This document shows, piece by piece, positions 44,814 through 54,667 of a stretch of DNA of 64,000 nucleotides. The notes under the pieces were generated by a model. It had not been told where the DNA came from and made no database searches. It worked only from the letters and a program-made list of their open reading frames with translations. The stretch lies in assembly GCA_014529385.2 (NCBI GenBank), contig CM043958.1, positions 153,411,293 through 153,475,292 of the forward strand. Direction: 5' to 3'. This DNA comes from Adiantum capillus-veneris (taxonomy: Eukaryota > Streptophyta > Polypodiopsida > Polypodiales > Pteridaceae). Positions within the stretch are counted from its first letter, which is position 1, and each line of letters starts with the position of its first letter. A program made the translations under genes and the position numbers.

Positions 44814-46385
44814 ATGGCTGACAGACCAGATGATGTGACTGAAGAGGTTTCCTCTTCACAGGGTCAACAGACACATGAAGTGGGTGAGCCCTCAAGACCA
44901 CCACAGACAGATGATGATATATTCAGGACCCAGTTGGCTACTGTTGTGGCTATGTTCACACAAGTAATGCAGAACCCGAGGTTTTTAGCCTTTCTGCAAC
45001 CTCCTGTTCCGTCTCAGCAAGTTGGGTCACTGGATCATATTCAAAAGCCTGTTAAGGCTCGAGCACAGGTGATTCATACCGCACAGTCAATGGAAACACC
45101 TGTACACTTGACGGAGAACATGCAGTCTCCACAACCTATGCCTAAGATGCAAGAACATGTGGCTGAGATGCCAGTCTTTCAGGCTGTACCAGTTCAGCCC
45201 GCCACCTTTCAGCAGCCTATAGCTGGTTCTAATGTGCAGGGAAGCAACTTACAGGCTATGCAACAAGTCTTCCCACCACCTTCCGTACACCCTGGCTATT
45301 TTGGAGGTGGATCGGTATTCCAGAGCATGGCTGGTCATGCACCTGGAAATCAGTTTTACACGCCAGGAACAGTGTTTGGGGGTGCTCAAACGATGATGCC
45401 TAACCCCATGTACAGTGTCATGGGTATGCAACCAGGGTTTCAGAGCACTCAGGGCCAATTCAGGATGCCACAAGCAAATTTTGGTATGGCTGGAATTACA
45501 AATCAGCAGCCAAATATGGCATTTCCAGGTCAAGTTAATAGCGGCCAAGAAACACAGATGAACCCTAATAGTGTTCCCATGTTTCAGTCACTTCCATATG
45601 ACAATTTAACGCCGCTGGAGAGGCCAACTCCGTACAAAGAAGGTGGCAAAGGTGTGTCATTCACGACCTTTACAGGGTTTGATGACAGGAAGAAGGCTCT
45701 CTCATTCCTCCAACAGTTTGACAAGGCCTATGCAGGGGGAAACTTTACAGAGGCTTCAAAGGTCCGCAAGGCAGCCACTTTCTTGACAGGGAATGCGAGG
45801 CAATGGTGGACAACTTTATTGCTTCAAGGGCAAGCTCCGTCCACATGGATTTACTTTAAGCAGATTTTTGCAGCAGCATGGTTATCTGATGACTTTGAAG
45901 CAGATGTCATGACAGAATGGCACCAGCTAAATGCTGCCACTTGCAGAAATCTGGATGATTACAATCAGAAGTTTTGGAAAGCTCTACTTCCAGTAACTTC
46001 CTATAGGTTTGTGCCATTGACAGAACAGATTGAAAAATACTGTTGTGGCCTACCCAAAGGATTGAGAAAGTACTGGACAAAGACCAAAGTCACTACTTTG
46101 ACGCAGCTCATCGAGGTAGCAAACACTGGCAATGGTTTGCTCAAGGGAGAAGATTGTGAATTTAACACTGGCGTCAAGGCAGGATCAGGCAAGAAAAATT
46201 CAGCCAAGAAGCACGTTCCCAATGAGGCTCCTAAAGGGACTCAGGAGTCAGCCAACGCAGGGAAAGACAAAGCTACGGCTGAATCAGAAAAGGGACCAGC
46301 AAAGAAATGGAAAAGACGTTTTCCTCGCAAGTCAGAAGAGCAAAAGAAGGTCCTGAGGACAGAGAACAAATGCTTTATATGTTAG
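44814..46385 (+). CDS. gag: Gag protein of element B
   Basis: 523 codons from ATG at 44814 (MADRPDDVTEEVSSS); the same ATG is kept in the related gag fragment at 20420. The N-terminal 280 residues are rich in Gln, Pro, Met and Gly (FGGGSVFQSMA, VMGMQPGFQSTQGQFRM), low complexity. Residues about 290-440 form the retrotransposon gag domain: SFLQQFDKAYAGGNFTEA, ARQWWTTLLLQGQ, LDDYNQKFWKALLPVTSYRF, KYCCGLPKGLRKYW. A basic Lys-rich stretch follows, and then a zinc knuckle interrupted by TAG at 46383: CFIC-stop-QPGHIAYNC. Gag assembles the virus-like particle and packages RNA. Whether the stop is a mutation or a readthrough site is open; the next codons are CAG CCT. Confidence 0.88.
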   Translation: MADRPDDVTEEVSSSQGQQTHEVGEPSRPPQTDDDIFRTQLATVVAMFTQVMQNPRFLAFLQPPVPSQQVGSLDHIQKPVKARAQVIHTAQSMETPVHLTENMQSPQPMPKMQEHVAEMPVFQAVPVQPATFQQPIAGSNVQGSNLQAMQQVFPPPSVHPGYFGGGSVFQSMAGHAPGNQFYTPGTVFGGAQTMMPNPMYSVMGMQPGFQSTQGQFRMPQANFGMAGITNQQPNMAFPGQVNSGQETQMNPNSVPMFQSLPYDNLTPLERPTPYKEGGKGVSFTTFTGFDDRKKALSFLQQFDKAYAGGNFTEASKVRKAATFLTGNARQWWTTLLLQGQAPSTWIYFKQIFAAAWLSDDFEADVMTEWHQLNAATCRNLDDYNQKFWKALLPVTSYRFVPLTEQIEKYCCGLPKGLRKYWTKTKVTTLTQLIEVANTGNGLLKGEDCEFNTGVKAGSGKKNSAKKHVPNEAPKGTQESANAGKDKATAESEKGPAKKWKRRFPRKSEEQKKVLRTENKCFIC

Positions 46386-47837
46386 CAGCCTGGCCACATT
46401 GCTTACAACTGTCCTACAAAGAAAAGGCCAGCTGATTCTGAAGACAAGGAGGACAGGAAAGGAAAGAAGCCTATGGTTGGTCTAGTGCCAGATATGGTGG
46501 GCGACAAGCCAAATTCAGATGCAAGTGAGCTTTGCAGAGCATGGAGTAAGGTCAGGGATCAAACAGTGCTTATCTTCTTTGACCCAGGTGCCAAAGCCAA
46601 CTTCATTTCCCCAGAATTGGCTTCAAAGTTGGGAATCAGACCTGAAGAGATGGGGTATACAGCAGAGGCAGGTTTGGCATGTCCTGGCCATACAGAGGCT
46701 GTGACACCCATCATTGGAAAGTTGCGTCTACATATCCAGTCCTATATAGATGCTGAAGAATTTTACATCATGCCACTCGACGGATGTGATGTGTTGTTAG
46801 GTATTCCTTGGTTGTTTCGTGTACAGGGAATCATGGATGCCTACAACAAAAAGATCACTGTAAAGAGCAGGGGAAAGACTCACATTCTGGATGTAAAGCT
46901 TAAAGGGGAGTCTATTCCTACTGTATCAGCTTCTGCTATTACTTCTGTAATGAAAAAGCATCTTTCTGCGTACTTGGTTTTTGCACGTGAAGTGTCAGAT
47001 TGTGATGAATCAAATTTATCTGTGCTAGATAAAGAAAGGTCAATGTTTTTACAACAGTATAGTGACTGTTGTTCCGATTCATTACCGTCTCAATTACCGC
47101 CAGAGAGACCCGAGGACCATGCGATAGATTTGGTGCCAGGCAGTAGCCCACCAAATAAGCCTCCGTACAGGGTTAGTGCGGCTCAGCAAAAAGAGATAAT
47201 GGGCCAAGTACAGGAGCTGTTAGAAAAGGGGCTGATTCAGCCCAGTTCATCCCCATTCTGTTCTCCAGTGTTGTTGGTGCAGAAAAAGGATGGCTCATGG
47301 CGTATGTGCATCGACTACCGTGCACTGAACAAGAATACCATCAAGAATAGGTTCCCTATACCTAGAATTGATGATATTATGGACAAATTAGAAGGAGCAG
47401 CTATGTTTAGCAGGATAGATCTAAAGAGTGGGTACCATCAGATCCGCATTAGATCAGAGGATGTGCACAAGACTGCTTTTAGAACGACGTTTGGCCTTTA
47501 CGAATTTTTAGTGATGCCCTTTGGTCTCACAAATGCTCCTGCTACGTTCAATAGGATGATGGACAGAATTTTCCGTCCATACCAGCAGTTTGTTGGTACA
47601 TTCTTTGATGACATGATAGTCTACTCAAAGAATGAAGAGGAGCATAGGCATCACTTGGCCATTGTGTTCAAAGAGCTACGCAGTCATAGGTTGCTCATCA
47701 ATGCAAAGAAAAGTGAGTTCTTTCTGGAAGAGATTCACTTTCTGGGACACATTGTCTCAAAGGATGGTGTCAGAATGGATCCTGCAAAAGTTGAAGCGAT
47801 CAAGTCATGGCCAAATTTGAAGACGGTGCAAGGGTAG
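46386..47837 (+). pseudogene. pol: Element B protease and reverse transcriptase, same frame as gag
   Basis: Open from the amber codon to 47837 with no further stop. It opens with the rest of the knuckle (QPGHIAYNCPTKK). Protease block: VLIFFDPGAKANFISPEL, where the usual D-S/T-G-A is D-P-G-A, with DVLLGIPWL downstream. Reverse transcriptase: [70 protein letters not shown] (active site FFDD, about 47600), FLGHIVSKDGV. It runs off at SWPNLKTVQG because the connection region and first part of RNase H are deleted. Without the deletion it would fuse with the next frame. Confidence 0.86.
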
Positions 47838-49615
47838 TAGCCTATGAGAGCAGAATTTTGCAAGGGCCAGAGATGACCATGCAGGTCTATGAGAAAGAGT
47901 TACTGGCTGTGATTCATGCGCTCTTAAGTTGGAAACACTACCTGCTAGGTGCAGACTTTGTTGTCCAAACGGACCATCAGACCTTGCGATACTTCTTGAC
48001 ACAGACAAAGTTATCTGAGAAGCATATGCGATGGGCAAATATCTTGTCCATGTTCCATTTTCAGATTGTGCATGTGGAAGGCAAGAAGAACGTTGTGGCT
48101 GATGCCTTGTCAAGGAAGCCACAAATTTCAGCTGCTTCAATTCCTTATCATCATGAGCTTGATGATATGAGAGAACAGTATGCAAATGATGAAGATTTTG
48201 CAAGGGTCTTCGAGCAACTAATGGATGGACAACGTCATGAACACTATCTTCTCAAAGATGGGTTCATGATGATGCATGGCAGATTGTGTGTCACAAAGCC
48301 ATTGCGACGCAAAGTTATGGAAGAGAGTCATGTCCCACCGTATGCAGGGCATCGTGGTATCGATGCTACAGTTAAAGCGGTTGAGATATTCTTCTATTGG
48401 CCTACATTGAGAAGGGATGTGGATGCCTTTGTGCGAGAATGCCTAATATGCCAAAAGGTCAAGTTTGACAGGCAAAAGGCACCAGGGTTATTGCAACCAC
48501 TACCTATTCCAGATAAACCATGGGAAAGTATTGCTATGGATTTTATCTTTGATCGTCCGAGAACGCAGACAGGAAACGATGGTACTTGCACCATTATTTG
48601 CAGATTCAGCAAACAGGCTCATTTTATTCCTGTCAGGAACAAGATAAAGCCAGATCAGATGGCACGCTTGTTTATGAGCAATATTTTCAAGTATCATGGC
48701 ATGCCACAGTCGATTGTTAGCGACCGTGATCCACGCATGACAAGTTTGTTCTGGAGAGGCTTGTTTGAGAATATGGGCACCACGCTCAAATTCTCTTCGT
48801 CATTTCATCCTCAAACAGATGGGCAGTCAGAAGAGGCAAATTCTACTGTCCTAGATCTGCTGAAGTGCTATGTGTCAGAGCATAAAGGAAAGTGGGAGCA
48901 GTATTTGCCATTGGTGGAGTATGCATACAATAATACAGTGCATTCATCAACTGGCAAGGCACCCTTTGAGATAGTTGAAGGTGGCAAGAAAGTTCCTCCC
49001 ATACTGCATACAAAGGACAAGATATTTGAAGCAGATAAGTATGTTCAGGACATGGATGAAATGTACAAGAAGGTCAAAGTGGCCTTAGAAAGGACTCAAG
49101 CAAAGCAAAAGAAAGCAGCTGATCGTCACCGTCGTGAAGTGGTATATTCACTTGGTGATTGGGTGCTTTTACGCTTTGAAAAGGCAAGGTTAAAGAAGAT
49201 GAAGGGCAAGGAAAGACTGTTTCCAAAGCTCAGCATGCGTTACTATGGGCCTTTTCAAGTATGCGACATAATCAGTGATGTTGCATATAGGCTGAAATTG
49301 CCTGACAGTTGGAAGATTCACAATGCGTTTCATGTGAGTCTTCTCAGACCCTATGTGGGTGATGTGCAAGAAGATATGCCAGCTGAAGATCAGCCGGAAG
49401 TCGAGGAACTTGACGAGATCTTGGTCCCTGAACAGATTTTGGCACACAAAGAAAGGAAAGTGAAAGGCAAGGTTGCTAGGCGTTACTTGGTAAAGTTCAG
49501 AAACTATCCACCAATGGATGCTAAGTGGATGGAAGAAGGTGAACTTGCAGAGTCACCAACTGTGTTATCACTTTACCTCGAAGCCTTCGATTTGCCACCT
49601 ACCTTGACCCCTTGA
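47807..49615 (+). CDS. pol: Element B RNase H (partial), integrase and chromodomain
   Basis: A 602-codon open frame; true homology begins at ARVVAYESRI (about 47828), and the first 7 residues are a by-product of the deletion. RNase H remainder: MQVYEKELLAVIHALLSWKH, TDHQTLRYFL, ADALSRKP, but the first catalytic Asp segment is missing. Integrase: H2C2 (GHRGIDATVKAVEIFFYWP, CLICQKVKF), core AMDFIFDRP, IVSDRDPRMTSLFW, FHPQTDGQSEEANS, i.e. the D, D, E triad. C-terminal: FPKLSMRYYGPFQV, then a chromodomain-like end (VPEQILAHKERKVKGK, YLVKFRNYPPMDAKWMEEGE), which in chromoviruses steers integration to chromatin. Intact to TGA at 49613. It lacks its own translation context, so it was part of a polyprotein. 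Confidence 0.9.
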   Translation: MAKFEDGARVVAYESRILQGPEMTMQVYEKELLAVIHALLSWKHYLLGADFVVQTDHQTLRYFLTQTKLSEKHMRWANILSMFHFQIVHVEGKKNVVADALSRKPQISAASIPYHHELDDMREQYANDEDFARVFEQLMDGQRHEHYLLKDGFMMMHGRLCVTKPLRRKVMEESHVPPYAGHRGIDATVKAVEIFFYWPTLRRDVDAFVRECLICQKVKFDRQKAPGLLQPLPIPDKPWESIAMDFIFDRPRTQTGNDGTCTIICRFSKQAHFIPVRNKIKPDQMARLFMSNIFKYHGMPQSIVSDRDPRMTSLFWRGLFENMGTTLKFSSSFHPQTDGQSEEANSTVLDLLKCYVSEHKGKWEQYLPLVEYAYNNTVHSSTGKAPFEIVEGGKKVPPILHTKDKIFEADKYVQDMDEMYKKVKVALERTQAKQKKAADRHRREVVYSLGDWVLLRFEKARLKKMKGKERLFPKLSMRYYGPFQVCDIISDVAYRLKLPDSWKIHNAFHVSLLRPYVGDVQEDMPAEDQPEVEELDEILVPEQILAHKERKVKGKVARRYLVKFRNYPPMDAKWMEEGELAESPTVLSLYLEAFDLPPTLTP

Positions 49616-50188
49616 GTTTCAAAGCTAAATGGATTGTCAGTGTGACAATGGCTTCTGAAACAAATGATGTACATGGTATTTAAAGTGAGCTCAAATCAAA
49701 TACCTGTTACATGAATGTTAGAGCTGTACAGATTGTCGGTTTGGCAATTGCTCTTATGGAATGTCCAAAAGTTTGGTTAGTGCTATAGAAGTGAGTATTT
49801 CTTGTCAGTTTGTGAAGGATACAGTGATTACTTCTATTGAAGAGTACATGTGTAACTGCATTCTTAAACTGTCGGTTTGGGTATGCTCGAAAGTGTTACG
49901 GGATCCAACGTGTACTATAAGACAGTGGCAAAATGTGCAGCTACCATTTTGTCATTGGAAAGTTAGTGACTCAAAGCAATGGCAGAGTGCGCAGCTACCA
50001 CTATGTCATTGGGACAGGGTTCACACGCAGGCAATACATGAGTCGACGAGGTGTTGAATACACCAGGGTTGACAATAAGCATGTATGTGTCGTATATGTG
50101 TCGACAGGTGTTGAATACATCAGTGCTGACAGTAAGCATGTACGACATAGATGCAAACGAGGACGTTTGAGATTTCAAGAGGGGGGTA
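49616..50188 (+). other. Element B 3' spacer with short tandem repeats and polypurine tract
   Basis: Non-coding. A 35-base motif containing GCAGCTACCA at 49924-49958 recurs at 49978-50012, and a motif starting GTCGAC with GTGTTGAATACA at 50042 recurs at 50100. The last bases TTTCAAGAGGGGGGTA (50173-50188) are the polypurine tract. The same tract precedes the 3' LTR of element A. Confidence 0.8.
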
Positions 50189-51654
50189 TGTCACCAGCGT
50201 GTTGATTTCTTTGTTGATTTCTTTCTTATTATCTATTTACTTTCACTTTTTGGAAACACCCCTCGGGAAATCTAACTGCCCTGCATTGCATAGCTAGTGT
50301 GGAACTGTCCAAAGGGAGTCCAAGCCTGAGGGCAAGAGAGCACTAAGGTTGGACAAGGACTATGGTTAGCCAAGTGGGGTCATTGACTAGCCAAAGTGGA
50401 ATCCTTTGCTACAGAGGCTACATTTCAGTTCTGGATGTGGCCGCAGTGTACAAAGAGGGTCAGATGACCTAGAAAGATACAATGGCAGCATCTCCTAAAA
50501 TTTAGGGAACTGCTATTTTGGGACCTGAAAATGTGTTGACGTCATTATCTCCGGAATGACAAGGGGAACATTTTCTTACTCTGCCGTGAAGTCAACTGGG
50601 CAACCGGTTGGGATATTTTTAGACGGCAACCCCGAAACGGGAAAATGCTTATAAATGTGCCAAGTGGCACCTTCTGGTGCACTTGCCTCATGCAACAAGA
50701 AGTGGCGCTGAATTTAGGAGGGGGAGAGCCTCATTTTCAGATTTGTCACAGGTTAAGAATTATGGAGTGCTTGCTTTCCCTCTTATGCACAGTGCGGTGC
50801 CAGGAGTGATGCCCTGCACGCTACGCACTGCCCTCTCTCTCCCCTTTGGCAGTATGTTATGCCCCTCTAGTGGGCTCTTCATTTGACCAATGTACAGTTG
50901 TGTGGGTTCACGCGCGATTGCCGAGGCAAGAGCCTCTTGTACAGGTACTGGATTAGCTAGCAGCTAATCCCCCCGCAGGTACAGGTGAATTCGGAGAGGT
51001 TTCACGCCAGAAATCTCGTCCGATTCAAAGGGCAAGTAGCCCTACAGGTGCGGGAGCTCGAGGACTTGCTACGGATGCGACCGGCACGCGAAACGGAGCC
51101 CAAAACAGTGAATTACAGCCTGCTGTGTATTTTTGCAGGTTTAGGGTTTTGGCCCTAAACGGACCCTAATACCCCCAGGAGGTTCGGGGACGCAAGGGGA
51201 CCGTTGTATAGGTGATCTGGCGCATTTTCAGGGCTGAAAACAGAGAATTCAGCGTGCTGCAGATTCTCGCCAGGTTTTGCAAAGTGCCCGTATGCGTCGG
51301 GAAAGTCGGCCAATGCGTGGGAATACTGACCGTGAAGGGTTCTAGTACAGTTATGCTGCCGAAATCGGGCTGGAACAGTGGAAATTCAGCCGAGTTTGTG
51401 TGGGGCAGCTTGTAGGGAACCTCAGCGTTTATTCCCTCTTTTTAACAATAAAGAAATACCGAAAGGGGCGCCTAAGTTAGGGGCCAGTCTGGTGTCCGTC
51501 TACTCATACAGGTGCAATCTAGCAGCCTGTATCCCTCTCCCCTTTGTTGTGTCTTGAAAGTACACGTCAAATAGACGACTAATAATGGGTGAAAGCTAAA
51601 TCAAGGTTTAAAGTAAAGTCTACCGCCCTTTTTGGATTGAACAGGTCGGTTTCA
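50189..51654 (+). repeat. 3' LTR of element B
   Basis: Begins TGTCACCAGCG, ends GTCGGTTTCA, followed by the target duplication GCCCT. Nearly identical to the 5' LTR apart from about two dozen substitutions and a short difference near the start (50200-50215). Confidence 0.92.
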
Positions 51655-51659
51655 GCCCT

Positions 51660-52399
51660 AGCTTTCTTCACGGGCTTGTTCCCCGCACCGGTTCCTTTAC
51701 TCTCCCTTTGAGTATGGTATCATGTTGTGTATTGGATATTGATTGCACAGTTCAGTTGTGAGTATGTTCTCCTCAACACAAGTACAAAGGATAGTGTTGG
51801 TGAAGATTTTAAGGAAGCAAGTTACAACAGTGGGAGTATATGTGCTCTTCCGAGTCTGTATGCAGTTTGGCATTTTGTATTCGATTGTACCTACAAGTTT
51901 GATCTTGGGCAGATGCACAGAGGTGGCGGACATTTGGTTTGATCTCAGGGAGTTTGCTTGAGTAGCTAGGTTCCTGTTGGACCCCGACGGCTTCTTTGGT
52001 AAGCATGATCCTCAGGTGATGACCTTTCACGTCTTCCTATTCTTAGCAGTCCGAGTTTATAGATGGTGTAATTCTCTTTGAGTCTCGAGTTCCATGAGAT
52101 TCAGGGTTTTGCTATTCAATTACAGTGGAAGCAGTTTCACTCTAGATTGTCTCAAATTTCTTTGCGGTACTCATTCTCTTTTCCTAGGATTGAGCAAGAG
52201 GGGGGTTTCTTATCTTGGGGGAAGTTCTGAGCTTAAGCTCTGGAGCTTTCAGTGACAGTGTTTGCTCTGTTCCAACGTGGGGTTGAGTCAATTCTTACCT
52301 CAATTAGGACATGATCTAGATACCAATAGTTTATGCCTTTACCCAGAGTTTTGATGCATTCTCTTGAAACAGTCAGCAACAGTACCTTCTGCAAATGCT
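51660..52399 (+). other. Element D internal region, second part, non-coding
   Basis: Continues element D from AGCTTTCTTCACGGGC. No retroviral motif; frames stay under about 80 codons and have no domain. It contains 'tctggagctttcagtgacag' and similar untranslated-looking sequence. It ends at the AGTTG duplication of element A. Confidence 0.6.
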
Positions 52400-52404
52400 A
52401 GTTG

Positions 52405-52982
52405 TGTCACAAAGTGATGACGTGGCTACGAACAGCAAAAACCCTAATTTTTGCTAGAAACCCTAAAATTCCTGCAAACCCTAAGTTTTGCCAAAAACTC
52501 TTATTTCCAGAAATCGCGGAGGTGGAAAAAATAAATAAATAAATAAATAAATTTGGAAATTTTGAGTGACGCAAATCTCAGCTTTTTTGCTATGATTTGG
52601 GAGAAAGAGAGAAAAAAAGAGAACTTGCTTTTTACTGACTCTTATTGAGAGAGAGAGAGAAAGAGAATTTGCTTTTGCTTTCAAGCTTTTGGGGCTCTAC
52701 TTTTAGGCATCCCTTGTAATCTTTAAATTAGTGGTGAGGGCCTCACTTCTCAGAGCATCTGGACGCAGAGTCTGAGAGTGAAACCCTAACCGCTCTCTTG
52801 CACTTGATGATTGATTAATACAAAAAGAAATACCGAAAGGGACGACAGTCTTTGGGGCCAATATCTCTAGGTATGGACTCCGTCGGGCCAGTGCAAATCT
52901 ATTGTGATATGTGAATTGTCTGAAGTGGTTATTTGGTGCTGTCGTGATTGATTCTTGACTTGGAGTGTCCAAGTCTGTTACA
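52405..52982 (+). repeat. 5' LTR of element A
   Basis: TGTCACAAAGTGATGACGTGG to AAGTCTGTTACA. It contains repeated 'aaaccctaa' motifs (52438-52490), (AAAT)n at 52530-52550 and the block ACCGAAAGGGACG...GGGGCCAAT shared with element B. Confidence 0.92.
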
Positions 52983-52983
52983 A

Positions 52984-52995
52984 CGGTATCAGAGC
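52984..52995 (+). promoter_or_regulatory. Primer-binding site of element A
   Basis: CGGTATCAGAGC, one base off the initiator-Met complement TGGTATCAGAGC, one base after the LTR. Confidence 0.82.
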
Positions 52996-53052
52996 ACGGC
53001 CGATTTCTCTTCTACGGGAAATCGGATCCCCAATGTTTTTTCCGCGGCACCT

Positions 53053-54622
53053 ATGGCTTCACGCAAGGATCAACCGACTCCCTCTCCATTTGGAGATGCG
53101 GGCTGGGATCACAACGAAGATTCAAATAGAGAGTATGGCCCGCCTCGGCCTACTCAGGCGGAGCAAAGAGAGATGAAGTGTTGTCAATTGATCGGCGATG
53201 CAACAAAGATGATGCTCAGTTTTGCGAAGGATCCGAAATTGGCAAAATATATGAGCGAGACTTCGTTTCAGGAAGTGCATGCACAGTGGCAGAAAACCAC
53301 TACACCACCCCCAAAATCTGCTTTCAAGAAACCTTCTGATCCCAAACAATATTTAGAGAAGGAACTAGAAGAGGTGGTTGATGCACAGATTGCTCAGCTT
53401 TTTGACGCACAGAAGAAAACCAAAAAGCATGGCAAAAAGCAAAAGAAAAGCACTGACTTTCTAGGTTATTTGGGTCGTCAATCGACTTTTGACAAGGCAA
53501 AGAAATAGAAGAAGCGTGTTCGATTTGAAGGAGTACCTAGTTCTTCTTCTTCTTCTTCTTCTGACAGTTCTTCTAGCTCCTCGGATTCGAGGGAAGAAGA
53601 CAGAAAAGGTAAAAAGCGAAGCAAGAAGCAACGCTTCGGAAAGGGCAAGAGAAAGGCAAAGAAGGCTAAATCTCGCCCAGAGACTGACGGTTCTACTAAG
53701 GACTCGTCTACAGACAGCTCAGATTCCGATGACAATAACTTTTATGCGAACAAGAAGAATTTTTACAAAGCCAACCAGTATGACTTTCTCGAAGATAAAA
53801 GCAAGAAAGTCAGAGAGTTTAGGGAAGGTGGCCACTCGATCAAGTTTGATACTTTCTTAGGATACTCAGATGCTTCGAAGGCTTTGTCTTTTATACAGCA
53901 GTTTGACATCGCTCTCGCGGGAGGACGCTATTCAAAGCACTCCAAGATTCGGAGAGCTACCTCTTACTTTAAGGGGAATGCTCGTACTTGGTGGTCCACT
54001 CTTCTTTTAAACAAGACTGCGCCAGTTAAATGGCTGAAATTTAAGAAGCTTTTTATTTCTTCTTGGTTGACGCAAGAATATGAACGAGATGTACGAGCTG
54101 CTTGGAACCATCTTCGGATGACCAAGAAAGATACAATCAATGCTTATTGTGAAAGATTCTGGAGCTCTTTTTCTACCCGCCTCTTCATTCAAGAAGATCT
54201 CGTTCAGAGAACAGATTGAGCGGTTTACCTAGGGTCTACCTACAGAGATCCGAGATCACTGCTTGGAACAGAAGTCAGCTTCTATTCAGGAGTTGATGAC
54301 TCATGTGAAGCAGGGCTTTGCCATTCACTCTGGCAGTCTGACCTACCCCACAGATGAGGCCATGACACAACGAGCCGAACAGACTTCTGGGAATGAAAGT
54401 AGAAGGAAAAAGAGCAACCCAAAGAAGAAGGATGCACGACCCAAGCTTACTCCTCAGGAGAAAGCTCGCTTCATTAGAGAGGGGAAGTGCTTTGGATGCA
54501 GGGAACATGGACATATCTCCGTGAAGTGCCCTAAAAAGGCACAGAAAGAACAGCATGATAAGAACGACGACAGGCCTGAGAGTTCGAGAGCAGCTAAGGA
54601 ACGTGGCAGAAAAGGCAGATAG
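53053..54622 (+). pseudogene. gag: Element A gag with two breaks
   Basis: ATG at 53053 (MASRKDQPTPSPFGD). A TAG at 53506 interrupts a Lys-rich stretch, and the same frame then continues with a Ser run (a TTC repeat, 53542-53560) and SREEDRKGKKRSKKQRF. Gag domain: ALSFIQQFDIALAGGRYSKH, ARTWWSTLLLNKTAP, DTINAYCERFWSSF. A frameshift near 54195 (stop at 54217) moves the rest to another frame: LEQKSASIQELMTHVKQGF, then an intact zinc knuckle CFGCREHGHISVKC (about 54490). Its knuckle has Arg where element B has the amber codon. Confidence 0.85.
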
Positions 54623-54667
54623 AAAAGCAGAACCGGTACCACATGGCGTGGGACTTCACCGAATCAA

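Larger units (their letters stand above)
43230..51654 (+). mobile_element. Complete Ty3/gypsy chromovirus-like element B
   Basis: 8425 bases between target duplications GCCCT (43225-43229 and 51655-51659). LTRs are 1476 and 1466 bases. Gag and protease-RT lie in one frame separated by a single amber codon. RNase H and integrase are in another frame after an internal deletion. The integrase ends in a chromodomain. The two LTRs differ at roughly two dozen sites by eye, mostly transitions, so this is the youngest large element here. Confidence 0.93.
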
